Shown here: positions 14,399 to 22,205 of the stretch, piece by piece
How the letters are laid out: every line of letters starts with the position of its first letter
Numbering within the stretch: the stretch's first letter is position 1
Assembly: GCA_038199035.1 (NCBI GenBank)
Contig: JBBPZM010000076.1
Span: 1-40,177, forward strand
Reading direction: 5' to 3'
Source: DATAEY01 sp038199035
GTDB taxonomy: Bacteria > Actinomycetota > Thermoleophilia > Solirubrobacterales > Solirubrobacteraceae
DNA length: 40,177 nt
The notes under the pieces: model-generated
Databases searched by the model: none
What the model was told of the DNA's origin: nothing
The model's input: only the letters and a program-made list of their open reading frames with translations
Translations under genes and position numbers: made by a program

Positions 14399-14438
14399 GT
14401 TGCCAAATCCGCACCAGCTTTGGTAACGTCCGTTGCCA
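14399..14438. promoter_or_regulatory. Three related half-sites before the plus-strand tetR
   Basis: GTTGCCAAA (14399-14407), TTTGGTAAC (14419-14427) and GTTGCCA (14432-14438) are alternating-orientation copies of one half-site. They give two overlapping inverted repeats that end 3 bp before the ATG at 14442. This is a likely autoregulatory TetR operator, repeated enough for cooperative binding. Confidence 0.5.
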
Positions 14439-14441
14439 GAG

Positions 14442-15149
14442 ATGCCGTCGTCCCCCGACCCGAGCTACGTGGTCACCGGCCGCTACGGAGGCGCCGCCGC
14501 GGAGGACCGGCGCGCCGAGCGCCGGCGGCGCCTGCTCGACGCCGCCTTCGATCTGCTCGGCACGGGCGGGTCCACCCCCACCGTCCGCGGCGTCTGCGAG
14601 GGGTCGCGGCTCAACGCGCGCTACTTCTACGAGAGCTTCGAGGACCTCGACGACATCCTCCTGGCGGTCTTCGAGCGGGTGGTGGGCGAGACGACGACCG
14701 AGGTGCTCGCGGCCTTCGACGCCGGCCCCGACGATGCCCACGGAAAGGCGCATGCCGTCATCGAGGCATGCGTACGCCACCTCACCGACGACCCGCGCCG
14801 GGCGCGCGTCATGTTCATCGAGGGGCTGGGCAGCGAGGCGCTCGCCCGGCGCCGGCTCGAGTCGATGCAGGCCATGGGCCACCTCGTGGCCGCCTACGCG
14901 CGGCGCTTCTACGGCCTCGAGGAGGACACCGACCCGATCGGCGACATCACCGCCGCGTTCCTGGTCGGCGGGGTGAGCGAGTTGCTCGTCGCCTGGCTGC
15001 ACGGGCGCGTCGAGGTCGACCGCGAGCAGCTGATCGAGGACCTGACCGAGCTGTGGGTCATCGCCGGCGAGGGCGCGGTGAGGATCGCCCAAAGCCGCGC
15101 CCACGGCGCCAAGCGCACCACGACCCCCGACCGAGGAGGCAGACGATGA
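14442..15149 (+). CDS. TetR-family transcriptional regulator (upstream of MpaB-type oxygenase)
   Basis: 235 residues from ATG 14442. The DNA-binding domain covers about 25-70 (RRLLDAAFDLLGTGGSTPTVRGVCEGSRLNARYFYESFEDLDDILLAVF). A ligand-binding helical domain follows, with DDPRRARVMFIEGLGSEAL as in the divergent TetR. The stop overlaps the ATG of the next gene by 4 bp, so the regulator and the MpaB-like oxygenase form one operon. Repeated half-sites just before the start suggest negative autoregulation. The inducer is unknown; hydrophobic compounds are usual for such pairs. Confidence 0.85.
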   Translation: MPSSPDPSYVVTGRYGGAAAEDRRAERRRRLLDAAFDLLGTGGSTPTVRGVCEGSRLNARYFYESFEDLDDILLAVFERVVGETTTEVLAAFDAGPDDAHGKAHAVIEACVRHLTDDPRRARVMFIEGLGSEALARRRLESMQAMGHLVAAYARRFYGLEEDTDPIGDITAAFLVGGVSELLVAWLHGRVEVDREQLIEDLTELWVIAGEGAVRIAQSRAHGAKRTTTPDRGGRR

Positions 15150-16030
15150 CTCCCGCGACCGACGACGGGTACTTCCCCCGCGGCACCTCGGTGCTGCGCC
15201 GCGTGCACCAGGAGCGCAGCGTGGGGCTCATGTACGGACAGCGCGCGCTGGCCATCGGCGCGATCGCGCCGCTGAACTTCGTGGGCACCCTGCTGCACAC
15301 GCGCGCCCGCGACCGGCCCTTCCAGCGCCTGGCCCACACCGGCAAGATGTTCGAGACGATCTTCTTCGGGACGCGGGCCGAGGCCGACGAGGTCCTGGAG
15401 AAGGTCAACCGCCTGCACTACCGCGTGAAGGGCGAGCTGCCCGAGCCCGCCGGGTCGTTCCCCGCCGGCACTCCCTACTCGGCCTACAACCCGGGCATGA
15501 TGCTCTGGACCATCGCCGTGATGGCCGACTCGGCGCGCGTCTTCTACGAGCTCTTCGTGCGGCGGCTCTGCGACGACGAGCGCGACGCGCTGTGGCGCGA
15601 CTACGTCCGCTTTGGCGAGCTGTTCGGCATGCCACGCGATGCCGCGCCCGCCTCGCACGCCGAATTCACCGCCTACTGGGAGGAGCGCCTGTCGGCCAGC
15701 GACGCCTTCCTCACCGAGGAGGCCCGCAACATCGGGCTGGCCCTGCTCTTCCACATCCCTGTGCCGCTCAGCCGCTCGCCGGGGATGCCGGTGCACAACC
15801 TCATCATGCTCGGGGCGCTTCCCCCGCCGGTCCGGCGGCTCTACGACCTGCGCTGGACGCCCGCCCACGCCGCGGCGTTCGCCGCCGTGGTCTCGGGCGT
15901 GCGGGCCTCGCGGCCGATCACCCCGCGCATGCTGCGCACCGGGCACAACACCGCCCACTTCGACCTCGTCGCTCGCACCGAGCGCTCGTTGATCGCGCGC
16001 GGAAAGCCGGTTCCCGGCGCGCTGTCCTGA
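15146..16030 (+). CDS. MpaB-family (DUF2236) oxygenase-like protein
   Basis: 294 residues, mostly helical. Family-typical segments are FPRGTSVLRRVHQERSVGLMYGQRALAIGAI near the N-terminus, then FGTRAEADEVLEKVNRLHYRVKG, YNPGMMLWTIAVMADSARVFYELF and a C-terminal TGHNTAHFDLVARTE. MpaB and latex-clearing-protein relatives bind haem b and oxidise polyisoprenoid-type substrates; haem binding here is inferred from the family. Co-translation with a TetR regulator suggests induction by a hydrophobic substrate. A short hairpin follows the stop. Confidence 0.75.
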   Translation: MTPATDDGYFPRGTSVLRRVHQERSVGLMYGQRALAIGAIAPLNFVGTLLHTRARDRPFQRLAHTGKMFETIFFGTRAEADEVLEKVNRLHYRVKGELPEPAGSFPAGTPYSAYNPGMMLWTIAVMADSARVFYELFVRRLCDDERDALWRDYVRFGELFGMPRDAAPASHAEFTAYWEERLSASDAFLTEEARNIGLALLFHIPVPLSRSPGMPVHNLIMLGALPPPVRRLYDLRWTPAHAAAFAAVVSGVRASRPITPRMLRTGHNTAHFDLVARTERSLIARGKPVPGALS

Positions 16031-16043
16031 CCCCGCAGCGGGG
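16031..16043. terminator. Short GC hairpin after the MpaB-type gene
   Basis: CCCCG and CGGGG enclose CAG directly after the stop codon at 16028-16030. There is no T-run. It could act as a weak terminator before the 86-bp spacer to glutamate dehydrogenase. Confidence 0.3.
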
Positions 16044-16129
16044 CTCGGCCGATTCGGAATCCGCTCGCCCGGGAAGGCTCGGCGCTAGACGGCCCGAGCG
16101 AGCAGCGGCTTCGAGACGAGGGAGACGAG

Positions 16130-17503
16130 ATGACCGACGACGGCTCAACCACCGCGACCGCGCGCAAGCCGGCCGCCGAGGGCGAGGGAGACGGTGATAC
16201 CGATCGCTCTCCGGTCGCCACCGAGACCTCCGATCAGTCACGGCCCGGGCCCAAGGCCAGCCGAGCCGAGGTCTCCAACTTCGAGATCGTCTCCCACTAC
16301 TTCGACGCGGCAGCCGACCGGCTGGGCATGCCCGACGACCTCCAGGCGGTCCTCAGCTCGTCCTACCGCGAGGTCAAGGTGCAGATCCCGGTCAAGCTGT
16401 CCGACGGCAAGGTCCACGTCTTCTCGGGCTACCGCGTGCAGCACAACGGCGCCCGCGGCCCCTACAAGGGCGGCATTCGCTTCCACCCCGAGGTCGACCT
16501 CGACGAGGTGCGCGCCCTGGCCTCCCTGATGACGTGGAAGACGGCGATCGCCGGGATCCCCTTCGGCGGCGCCAAGGGGGGCATCGACTGCCCGGCCGGC
16601 GAGCTCGAGACGTCCGAGCGCCAGACGATCGCGCGATCGTTCATGGACAAGATCGAGAAGGTGCTGGGGCCCACGCGCGACATCGTCGCCCCCGACGTCA
16701 ACACCAACGCGCAGGTGATGGCCTGGATGATGGACGAGTACGGCAAGCTCCACGGCCACACGCCGGCGATCTGCACCGGCAAGCCGATCCCGCTCGAGGG
16801 CTCCTACGGGCGCGAGGCGGCCACGGGGCGTGGAGTCGTCTACCTCTTCCAGGAGGCCGCGCCGCAGCTGGGCATCGAGCCCTCCGAGACGCGGTTCGTC
16901 GTGCAGGGCTACGGCAACGTCGGGGCGTGGGCCGCGCGGCTCATGCAGGAGCTCGGGGCCACGCTGGTCGGCGCCTCGGACGCCTGGGGCGCGATCCGCA
17001 ACGACGAGGGTATCGACGCCCAGGCGCTGGCCGACCACGCCCGCGAGGGCGGCCACCTCACCGACTTCGAGGACGTCGACACCATCGAGCCCGACGACCT
17101 CCTGGGAATCGAGTGCGAGGTGTTCATCCCCGCGGCCCTGGGCGGGATGATCCATGCCGAAAACGCCGGCCGCCTCAACTGCCGGATGATCGTCGAGGGG
17201 GCCAACAGCCCGACCACCCCCAAGGCCGACGACATCCTGTGCGACAACGACGTCTACGTCATCCCGGACGTGATGGCCAACGCCGGAGGCGTGGTGGTGT
17301 CCTACTTCGAGTGGGTGCAGAACCTCCAGCACCTGCGGTGGGGCGAGGAGGATGTCAACGAGAAGCTCCACGGGATCATGCGCAGCGCCTACCGCGACGT
17401 GGTCGAGCGCAGCGAGCGCGACGACGTGCCGCTGCGCCTGGCCTCCTACGAGCTGGGGATCGAGCGGGTGCTCGAGGCCGCGCACGCGCGCGGCTACGTC
17501 TGA
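16130..17503 (+). CDS. gdhA: Glutamate dehydrogenase (Glu/Leu/Phe/Val dehydrogenase family)
   Basis: Reversible oxidative deamination of glutamate to 2-oxoglutarate, linking carbon and nitrogen metabolism; cytoplasmic hexamer in the family. The 457-residue chain has the substrate motifs GPYKGGIRFHP and PFGGAKGGIDCP with its catalytic lysine, and the PDVNTNAQVMAWMMDEYG segment. The Rossmann cofactor domain carries VVQGYGNVGAWAA. The usual family length is about 415. The excess is an N-terminal, disordered-looking Thr/Ala/Asp-rich tail of about 45 residues. GAGGGAG lies 5 nt before the ATG, so the long start is credible. It appears monocistronic. Confidence 0.92.
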   Translation: MTDDGSTTATARKPAAEGEGDGDTDRSPVATETSDQSRPGPKASRAEVSNFEIVSHYFDAAADRLGMPDDLQAVLSSSYREVKVQIPVKLSDGKVHVFSGYRVQHNGARGPYKGGIRFHPEVDLDEVRALASLMTWKTAIAGIPFGGAKGGIDCPAGELETSERQTIARSFMDKIEKVLGPTRDIVAPDVNTNAQVMAWMMDEYGKLHGHTPAICTGKPIPLEGSYGREAATGRGVVYLFQEAAPQLGIEPSETRFVVQGYGNVGAWAARLMQELGATLVGASDAWGAIRNDEGIDAQALADHAREGGHLTDFEDVDTIEPDDLLGIECEVFIPAALGGMIHAENAGRLNCRMIVEGANSPTTPKADDILCDNDVYVIPDVMANAGGVVVSYFEWVQNLQHLRWGEEDVNEKLHGIMRSAYRDVVERSERDDVPLRLASYELGIERVLEAAHARGYV

Positions 17504-17557
17504 GCTGCGGCGGCTGCAACGCTCAGCGCCGCCCGGTGGAGACCGCCGCTGAGGGGC

Positions 17558-18193
17558 TTAGTCGTCGAAGTCGAAGTCGCGCGGCGGCTTCTGCTCGAAC
17601 CAGAGCCGGTCGTGCTCGGGCGTCTCCTGGAGGAAGTCGGGCGTCTCCTCGAGGACGTCGTCGCTGGGACCGGCCTCCCCGGGAGCCGGGTCTGGCTGGT
17701 CACCCGCGGGCGCCGCGGCGGGATCCGGAGCGGCCGCCGGCTGCGAGGTGCCCGGGTCGGGCGGCGGCTGAGCCGGCGCGGGCTCGTCGGCGAAGATGTC
17801 GTCGGCGGCGAAGGCCACGGTCTCCTGGCCGAGGGGGTCGGCCAAAGGAGCGGGCGGCACCGGCTCGAAGGCGAGGTCGGGCTCCGCGCCGGACTCGGCC
17901 TCGACGGTAGCCTCCGGCACGACCCCCGAGGCGGGCTCGACGTAGGGCTGAGGCTCGAGCCCCATCTCGGCGCCCTCGCCGATTCCCTCGGGTGCCGGCT
18001 CGACGTCGGGAGCCACTCCCTCGGGCGCCACGGTCGTCGCAGTGGCCGCCGAGGCGGAGGCCAGGACCTCGTGGGTCTCGCGCACCGGCGGCCCCAGCGC
18101 CTCCTGCTCGAGGCGGGCCAGCTCGCCGGGGTCCGCACCGTGCTGACGCTTGAGGTCCAGGTGCTCGCGGATCGCCTCGTCCAGGAATCCCAT
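17558..18193 (-). CDS. Acidic Pro/Ala-rich protein with short conserved N-terminus
   Basis: 211 residues. The first 35 (MGFLDEAIREHLDLKRQHG, then ADPGELARLEQEAL) form a conserved-looking helical stretch that I associate, from memory, with Solirubrobacterales hypothetical proteins. The rest is low-complexity and rich in Glu, Asp, Pro and Ala, ending in PPRDFDFDD. There is no signal peptide or membrane segment, and the long middle is probably disordered. It starts 95 bp from the convergent gdhA end and follows the diguanylate cyclase gene by 12 bp on the same strand, so the two may be co-transcribed. Function unknown. Confidence 0.75.
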   Translation of the reverse strand: MGFLDEAIREHLDLKRQHGADPGELARLEQEALGPPVRETHEVLASASAATATTVAPEGVAPDVEPAPEGIGEGAEMGLEPQPYVEPASGVVPEATVEAESGAEPDLAFEPVPPAPLADPLGQETVAFAADDIFADEPAPAQPPPDPGTSQPAAAPDPAAAPAGDQPDPAPGEAGPSDDVLEETPDFLQETPEHDRLWFEQKPPRDFDFDD

Positions 18194-18205
18194 GCCCGAA
18201 AAATC

Positions 18206-20098
18206 CTACTTGGCGGGCGCCGCGCCTGCGGGCGTCGGCGTGGCCCTCTCGGTGCGGTTCTTGCCCGCCCGCTTGGCCCGATAGAGCGCGGCGTCGGCGG
18301 CGGCCACCAGGCTTGCCCGATCGAGCGCGCTCTCGGGTAGCGCGGCCACCCCGAACGAGGCGGTGATCTTCAGCGTCCCACCGCCGTCGAGGCGCGGGAT
18401 CTCCAGGGCCGCGATCGAGTGGCGCGTGCGCTCGGCGAGGTTGTAGGCGCCCTGGAGGTCGGTTTCGGGGAGGGCGACGGCGAGCTCTTCCCCGCCATAG
18501 CGCGCGGGCTCGTCGATCTCGCGCACGGTGTCGCGCAGCACACGGCCGACCTCACGCAGGACGAGGTCGCCCTGCTGGTGGCCGAAGGTGTCGTTGACCC
18601 GCTTGAAGTCGTCGATGTCGAGCATGACCAGGCCGACGGTGTGGTCGAAGCGCTTGGCCCGCTCGACCTCGTCGTGGATGACCTCCTGGAAGCGGCGATG
18701 GTTGAACAGGCCGGTCAGCTCGTCGGTCAGGGCCTGGCGCTGCACCATCTCGTGCAGGTCGACGTTCTCCATCGAGACCGCCGCCTGCCGGGCGAGGTAG
18801 TGGAAGAGCTCGCTCTCGCGCTGGCTGAACGGCCGGCCGGAGCGGGCCAGCGACACCAGCGCCATGACCTCGCCCTCGGCCGAGCGCAGGGGGTAGGCCA
18901 GGGCGCTGGCCCCTTCGCGGCCGACCTGCGCGGGGCGGGCGGACTCCTGGGCCTGCGCCTCGACGCCGTGGATGACCTCCCCGTAGGCGCCGATCTCCCC
19001 GGCGCACGCGCGCTGGCGCAGCGGACCGTCGGGGTGGTCGCGCGCGGTCGCCCGGCCGCAGTCGGCGTTCACCGCATCGATCGCCGTGCGCACGACGATC
19101 TCCAGCAGCGCGTCGCGGTCGAGGTTGGAGGCGAACGTCTCGCCGATGCGGCGGATCGAGTCCTCTAGGCGCGCGCGCTCTTGGCGCAGCTCCTCCAGGC
19201 GCGCCTCCAGCTGCCGCGACATCTTGTTGAACTCCTCCCCTAGCGCGGCGAACTCGTCGTTGCCCTCGGTCGGCACCTCCTGGGAGAAGTCGCCGGTGGC
19301 CAGCCGCCGCGCTCCGGCGAGGAAGCGTGCGACCTGGGCCTGGAGGGAGCGAGAGACCGTAAGCGCAAAGGCCACGGCCAGCAGCAGGAAGCCTACGAGC
19401 GCCACCGCCGCCAGGAGGCGGCCGGTCGACAGGTCCGACGCTGTCGCCGCCTTGTTGGAGAGCACCGAGACGCGCAGCGTGCTGCCCCGGAACCCGGGCG
19501 CGCTGAACGATGCGACCCGGTAGCTGCGCCGGCCGAGCTTCAGGTCGCCCACGTCGGGCAGCTGTCCGGCCGGCAGCCCGGGCAGCGTCGCGTTCAGAGT
19601 CGTGCGGTCCCGACGCACGACCGCCTCCAAGCCCGTGATCTTGCGCACCGTCGCGGCGTACTGCGGCGCCGTGATGACCGCGACCTGGAGACGACCGACG
19701 ACCCGCCCCGAGGAGCCGACGAGTTGCCGGCTGGCCACGGCCGTGGCGTCGCGACGCCCCACGTCGACCAGCATGTGGCCACCGGCGACCACCGCCAGGC
19801 GCCGCGCCGGGAGGCTGGCCAGCAGCTCCCTGGCCCGCGCGCTGGCCAACCCCCGATCGCGAGCGACGATGGCCTGCGTGAGCTGAGAGTCTGACCCGGC
19901 GCGGCCGGCCGCTCTCGAGGCCCGCTCGACCTCACGCCGGTAGAGCCCGATGGCCGCCGCCTGACCCTCCGCCACCCGCGCGTCAGCCTTGGAGGTCTCG
20001 CTGTAGGACAGCAGCAGGAAGACCACCACGGTGGCCGCGACCATGGGCAGGATCACGATCACCGCGAAGAAGAAGCTGAGGCGGCCGCGGAAGCTCAT
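18206..20098 (-). CDS. Membrane diguanylate cyclase (sensor-HAMP-GAF-GGDEF)
   Basis: Makes c-di-GMP from two GTP. The order in 630 residues is: first transmembrane helix at about 7-30; an extracytoplasmic sensor region to about 235; a second helix (LAAVALVGFLLLAVAFALTV); HAMP and a short coiled coil. A GAF domain with a Cys (RQRACAGEIGAYGEVIHG) and a C-terminal GGDEF domain follow. The active site reads GGEEL. An RxxD inhibitory site (REID) lies exactly five residues before it, so product inhibition is expected. ATG 20098 opens the first helix directly. No EAL or HD-GYP partner is in the window. The signal sensed outside the membrane is unknown. Confidence 0.9.
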   Translation of the reverse strand: MSFRGRLSFFFAVIVILPMVAATVVVFLLLSYSETSKADARVAEGQAAAIGLYRREVERASRAAGRAGSDSQLTQAIVARDRGLASARARELLASLPARRLAVVAGGHMLVDVGRRDATAVASRQLVGSSGRVVGRLQVAVITAPQYAATVRKITGLEAVVRRDRTTLNATLPGLPAGQLPDVGDLKLGRRSYRVASFSAPGFRGSTLRVSVLSNKAATASDLSTGRLLAAVALVGFLLLAVAFALTVSRSLQAQVARFLAGARRLATGDFSQEVPTEGNDEFAALGEEFNKMSRQLEARLEELRQERARLEDSIRRIGETFASNLDRDALLEIVVRTAIDAVNADCGRATARDHPDGPLRQRACAGEIGAYGEVIHGVEAQAQESARPAQVGREGASALAYPLRSAEGEVMALVSLARSGRPFSQRESELFHYLARQAAVSMENVDLHEMVQRQALTDELTGLFNHRRFQEVIHDEVERAKRFDHTVGLVMLDIDDFKRVNDTFGHQQGDLVLREVGRVLRDTVREIDEPARYGGEELAVALPETDLQGAYNLAERTRHSIAALEIPRLDGGGTLKITASFGVAALPESALDRASLVAAADAALYRAKRAGKNRTERATPTPAGAAPAK

Positions 20099-20274
20099 CG
20101 CGTCAGTGTCAGCGTACCCGCCGGGAGGTGGGCGCAGGCGGCGTTGCAGCGACCGGCGGTGGCTGGCGCGCGGTGGACGCGGACGGCGCGCCATCCGCCG
20201 GCTGGTGCCCTGACGGCCTGCCTCCCGGGGCTACACTGTCCGGCGCCGCGGTCGAGCGACCAACGACCGCACTC

Positions 20275-20347
20275 GGGGCTATAGCTCAGTTGGGAGAGCG
20301 CCTGGATCGCACCCAGGAGGTCGGGGGTTCGAGTCCCCCTAGCTCCA
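20275..20347 (+). tRNA. tRNA-Ala (anticodon CGC)
   Basis: Acceptor GGGGCTA pairs with TAGCTCC, again with G3:U70. The D arm is GCTC-AGTTGGGA-GAGC. The anticodon stem is CCTGG/CCAGG with loop ATCGCAC. The T arm is GGGGG-TTCGAGT-CCCCC, with discriminator A at 20347 and no encoded CCA. A TACACT box near 20232 is a plausible promoter. The region beyond its 3' end is decayed and carries the insertion sequence. Confidence 0.95.
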
Positions 20348-20697
20348 CTCTCGGACGGCCATGCACGTCGGCGCCTTTCCCGACAGCTCGAGCAGTCGGC
20401 GTTCGTACCGCTCGAGCCACCGCTCGGGCTGCCCTTCGACCTCGCGGTGCGCGACGGTGGGGTCAGCCCCGCGGTGAGCGCCACCTCGAGATCGTGCGAG
20501 CGCGCCGGTTCGAAGGGATGTGCGCTGCCTGACATAGTGCGGGGCGAGCGGCCCGTCGCGCCGGGCTGTCCCGAAGGCCTCGACCGCTCCCCCGGCGCCC
20601 CCCTCGTCGCTGCCGTAGGCCTGGTTGTGAAGGAACTGCACGTGGTCGGCCACGAACCTCGTGTTGGCGGCCGTGACCGCCGCGCCACCAAAGCCCC
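20348..20697 (-). pseudogene. Decayed minus-strand gene, cut by the insertion sequence
   Basis: Reading leftwards from the element, one frame gives NTRFVADHVQFLHNQAYGSDE, then AVEAFGTARRDGPLAPHYV. A shift leads to SHDLEVALTAGL, then back to HREVEGQPERWLERYERRLLELSG, ending by the tRNA. The patches look coded but are out of frame with each other. If the element and one TAA are removed, the frame continues across the junction into the right flank (SLTLSHGRLGQDAQHGFRG). The element may therefore have landed in this gene. I do not recognise the family. Confidence 0.35.
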
Positions 20698-20700
20698 TAA

Positions 20701-20717
20701 GAAGCTGTCTCAGAACC
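20701..20717 (+). repeat. Left terminal inverted repeat of the insertion sequence
   Basis: GAAGCTGTCTCAGAACC, preceded by target duplication TAA at 20698-20700. It matches the complement of the right end at 15 of 17 positions. Confidence 0.85.
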
Positions 20718-20739
20718 TGTCGCGTAGTGTCCGGTCGCG

Positions 20740-21219
20740 GTGGCGCGGACGTGGCTTCAGGTTCGAGTCGATCTGCTTGGCGGTCGTGGGGGGCGGCTGA
20801 AGCCGTCCCCTGGACGGATCTTCATCGTCGGGCCGTCGCACACGTTCTTGGCGCTGGCGGATGCGATCAACGCGGCGTTCGCGCGTTGGGATCTAGCGCA
20901 TCTGCACGAGTTTGAGCTTGCCGACGGGTGGCGAGTGGGGTTCGTGGACCCGGATTCTTTCGAGGATGACGAGCCTGTCGAGGACCAGGCGACGCTCAAG
21001 GTCGCCCAAGCGGTCAGGCCAGGCGACGAGTTCAGCTTCACCTTCGACTTCGGTGACCGCTGGGAGCATCGCTGCCGGGTGCTGGCCGAGAAGGCCGATC
21101 CGCGCCAGGAGTGGGGAGCCGGGGCGCTGCCGCGCCAGCCGATCGCGATCTGGGGCTGGGGCGAGATCCCTGACCAATACGGCCGTCGCTCGGCCGCGGA
21201 GCTCGAGCTCGAGCCGTGA
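20740..21219 (+). CDS. pRiA4b ORF-3-like / IS1096 TnpR-type passenger protein
   Basis: 159 residues. The family hallmark FSFTFDFGDRWEHRCRVL is clear, preceded by HTFLALADAINAAFARWDLAHLHEFELADG and followed by WGWGEIPDQYG. Proteins of this family accompany mobile elements (plasmid pRiA4b ORF-3, the IS1096 passenger) and have no established biochemical role. The gene starts only 39 bp inside the left repeat. A TAGTGT box lies 9 bp before its GTG, so the element's own end seems to supply the promoter. It is convergent with the transposase, overlapping the orfB 3' extension by about 180 bp. It looks intact. Confidence 0.78.
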   Translation: MARTWLQVRVDLLGGRGGRLKPSPGRIFIVGPSHTFLALADAINAAFARWDLAHLHEFELADGWRVGFVDPDSFEDDEPVEDQATLKVAQAVRPGDEFSFTFDFGDRWEHRCRVLAEKADPRQEWGAGALPRQPIAIWGWGEIPDQYGRRSAAELELEP

Positions 21220-21712
21220 CGCTCAGGCCGCGCGCAAGGCGGCGGTGGCAGGCGACGGCGCAGCCGAGCAGCATGAACGCGAGGTGCAGCTGGTCGTCGC
21301 GTTCATAGCGGGTGCGTAGCCGGCGCAGGTTGTGCAGATGCGCGAAGGCCCGCTCGACCACCCAGCGCTCGCGGCCCAGCCCCGAGCCGTGCTTGCTTTC
21401 GCGCCGCGCGATCACCGGCTTGACCCCGCGGCGGCGCAGTTCGCGGCGGTACTTGTCGTGGTCATAGCCACGATCGGCGATTAGCCGCTCGGCGCGTCGT
21501 CGCGGCCGACCGACCTTGCCGCGCACCGGCCCGACACCATCGACCAACGGCAGCAGCTGGGTGACGTCGTTTCGGTTGCCGCCGGTGAGGCTGATCGCCA
21601 GCGGGATCCCGCTGCTGTCGGTGAGCAGGTGGTGCTTGGAGCCTATGCGAGCACGGTCAACCGGGGAGGCCCCGTCAAGCCCCCCCTTGAAGCGCACGAA
21701 TGTGGCTGCCAT
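21038..21712 (-). CDS. IS5-family transposase, orfB (catalytic part)
   Basis: DDE transposase C-terminal half. GSKHHLLTDSSGIPLAISLTGGNRND leads to the second Asp in LIADRGYDHDKYR. The catalytic Glu lies in RWVVERAFAHLHNLRRLRTRYE. The first Asp is in orfA (AVVDGSH), so both frames must be joined. The frames overlap by 38 bp around a run of seven G on the coding strand (AAGGGGGGGCTT); a shift there fuses them, as is usual in this group. The conserved protein ends near 21240. The last 70 or so residues are antisense to the passenger gene and probably just read-on. Confidence 0.82.
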   Translation of the reverse strand: MAATFVRFKGGLDGASPVDRARIGSKHHLLTDSSGIPLAISLTGGNRNDVTQLLPLVDGVGPVRGKVGRPRRRAERLIADRGYDHDKYRRELRRRGVKPVIARRESKHGSGLGRERWVVERAFAHLHNLRRLRTRYERDDQLHLAFMLLGCAVACHRRLARGLSVTARARAPRPSDGRIGQGSRPSPRSRSAGAAAPRLPTPGADRPSRPAPGSDAPSGHRSRR

Positions 21713-22025
21713 CGACGACCGCCGTCGCCCAATCGATCATTCCGGCGGCGTTCAGACGCCGCAGCAGCTCGCGGTGCAGCGCCGCCCACACCCCAGCGCG
21801 CTGCCACTCCTGAAGCCGGCGATGCGCAGTTGCCGGCGAGCAGCCCAGCTCGCGGGGAAGGTGGTTCCACGCGATCCCTGTGAACAACACGAACACGATC
21901 GCCCCGAAGCACACCCGGTCATCCACGCGCGGGCGCCCGCCGCGCGGGTCAGGCTCGTGCACCGGGACCAGTGGCGCGACGACACCCCAAAGCTCGTCGC
22001 GGACCTGCCACACCGAAGTCGCCAC
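21675..22025 (-). CDS. IS5-family transposase, orfA (N-terminal part)
   Basis: 116 residues from GTG 22025. VWQVRDELWGVVAPLVPVHE and GGRPRVDDRVCFGAIVFVLFTGIAWNHLP are the standard N-terminal domain (DUF4096-like) that binds the ends. WATAVVDGSHIRALQ brings the first catalytic Asp. It stops just after the G run where frameshifting would continue into orfB. The start codon lies 74 bp inside the right terminal repeat. Confidence 0.82.
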   Translation of the reverse strand: MATSVWQVRDELWGVVAPLVPVHEPDPRGGRPRVDDRVCFGAIVFVLFTGIAWNHLPRELGCSPATAHRRLQEWQRAGVWAALHRELLRRLNAAGMIDWATAVVDGSHIRALQGGA

Positions 22026-22098
22026 GCCAACTCCTCCCGCCGAGGGTTATGTCACTCCGGCGAGATTCGGCTTACAGCCCTCAACCCCTCCCAGCGAA

Positions 22099-22115
22099 GG
22101 TATTGAGACAGCTTC
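22099..22115 (-). repeat. Right terminal inverted repeat of the insertion sequence
   Basis: Reads GGTATTGAGACAGCTTC on the plus strand; its complement GAAGCTGTCTCAATACC mirrors the left end. It is followed by the second TAA at 22116-22118. Confidence 0.85.
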
Positions 22116-22205
22116 TAAACCCATGCTGGGCGTCCTGGCCGAGCCTTCCGTGGCTCAGGGTGAGGCTGCGCACCCAGACCCTCGTCCAGCTCAACGACCA
22201 TCTCC

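Larger units (their letters stand above)
20701..22115 (-). mobile_element. Complete IS5-family insertion sequence carrying a passenger gene
   Basis: 1415 bp, bounded by 17-bp inverted repeats with two mismatches and flanked by TAA on both sides. The 3-bp TNA-type duplication and two-frame transposase point to the IS1031/IS427 side of the IS5 family. It holds a minus-strand transposase (orfA, orfB) and, from 39 bp inside the left end, a plus-strand pRiA4b ORF-3-like gene. Typical members are under 1 kb, so the passenger accounts for the extra length. All parts look intact; only one copy is in the window. The group assignment is from memory of family traits. Confidence 0.85.

Noticed and set aside
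12690..14426. Long plus-strand open frame of 578 codons
   Set aside because: It is antisense to two minus-strand genes (coiled-coil protein, TetR) with clear domains; composition is Arg/Pro/His-rich as expected of a shadow frame.
20701..22115. Half of a composite transposon
   Set aside because: Only one copy of the terminal repeats exists in the window, and it has its own target duplication on both sides.
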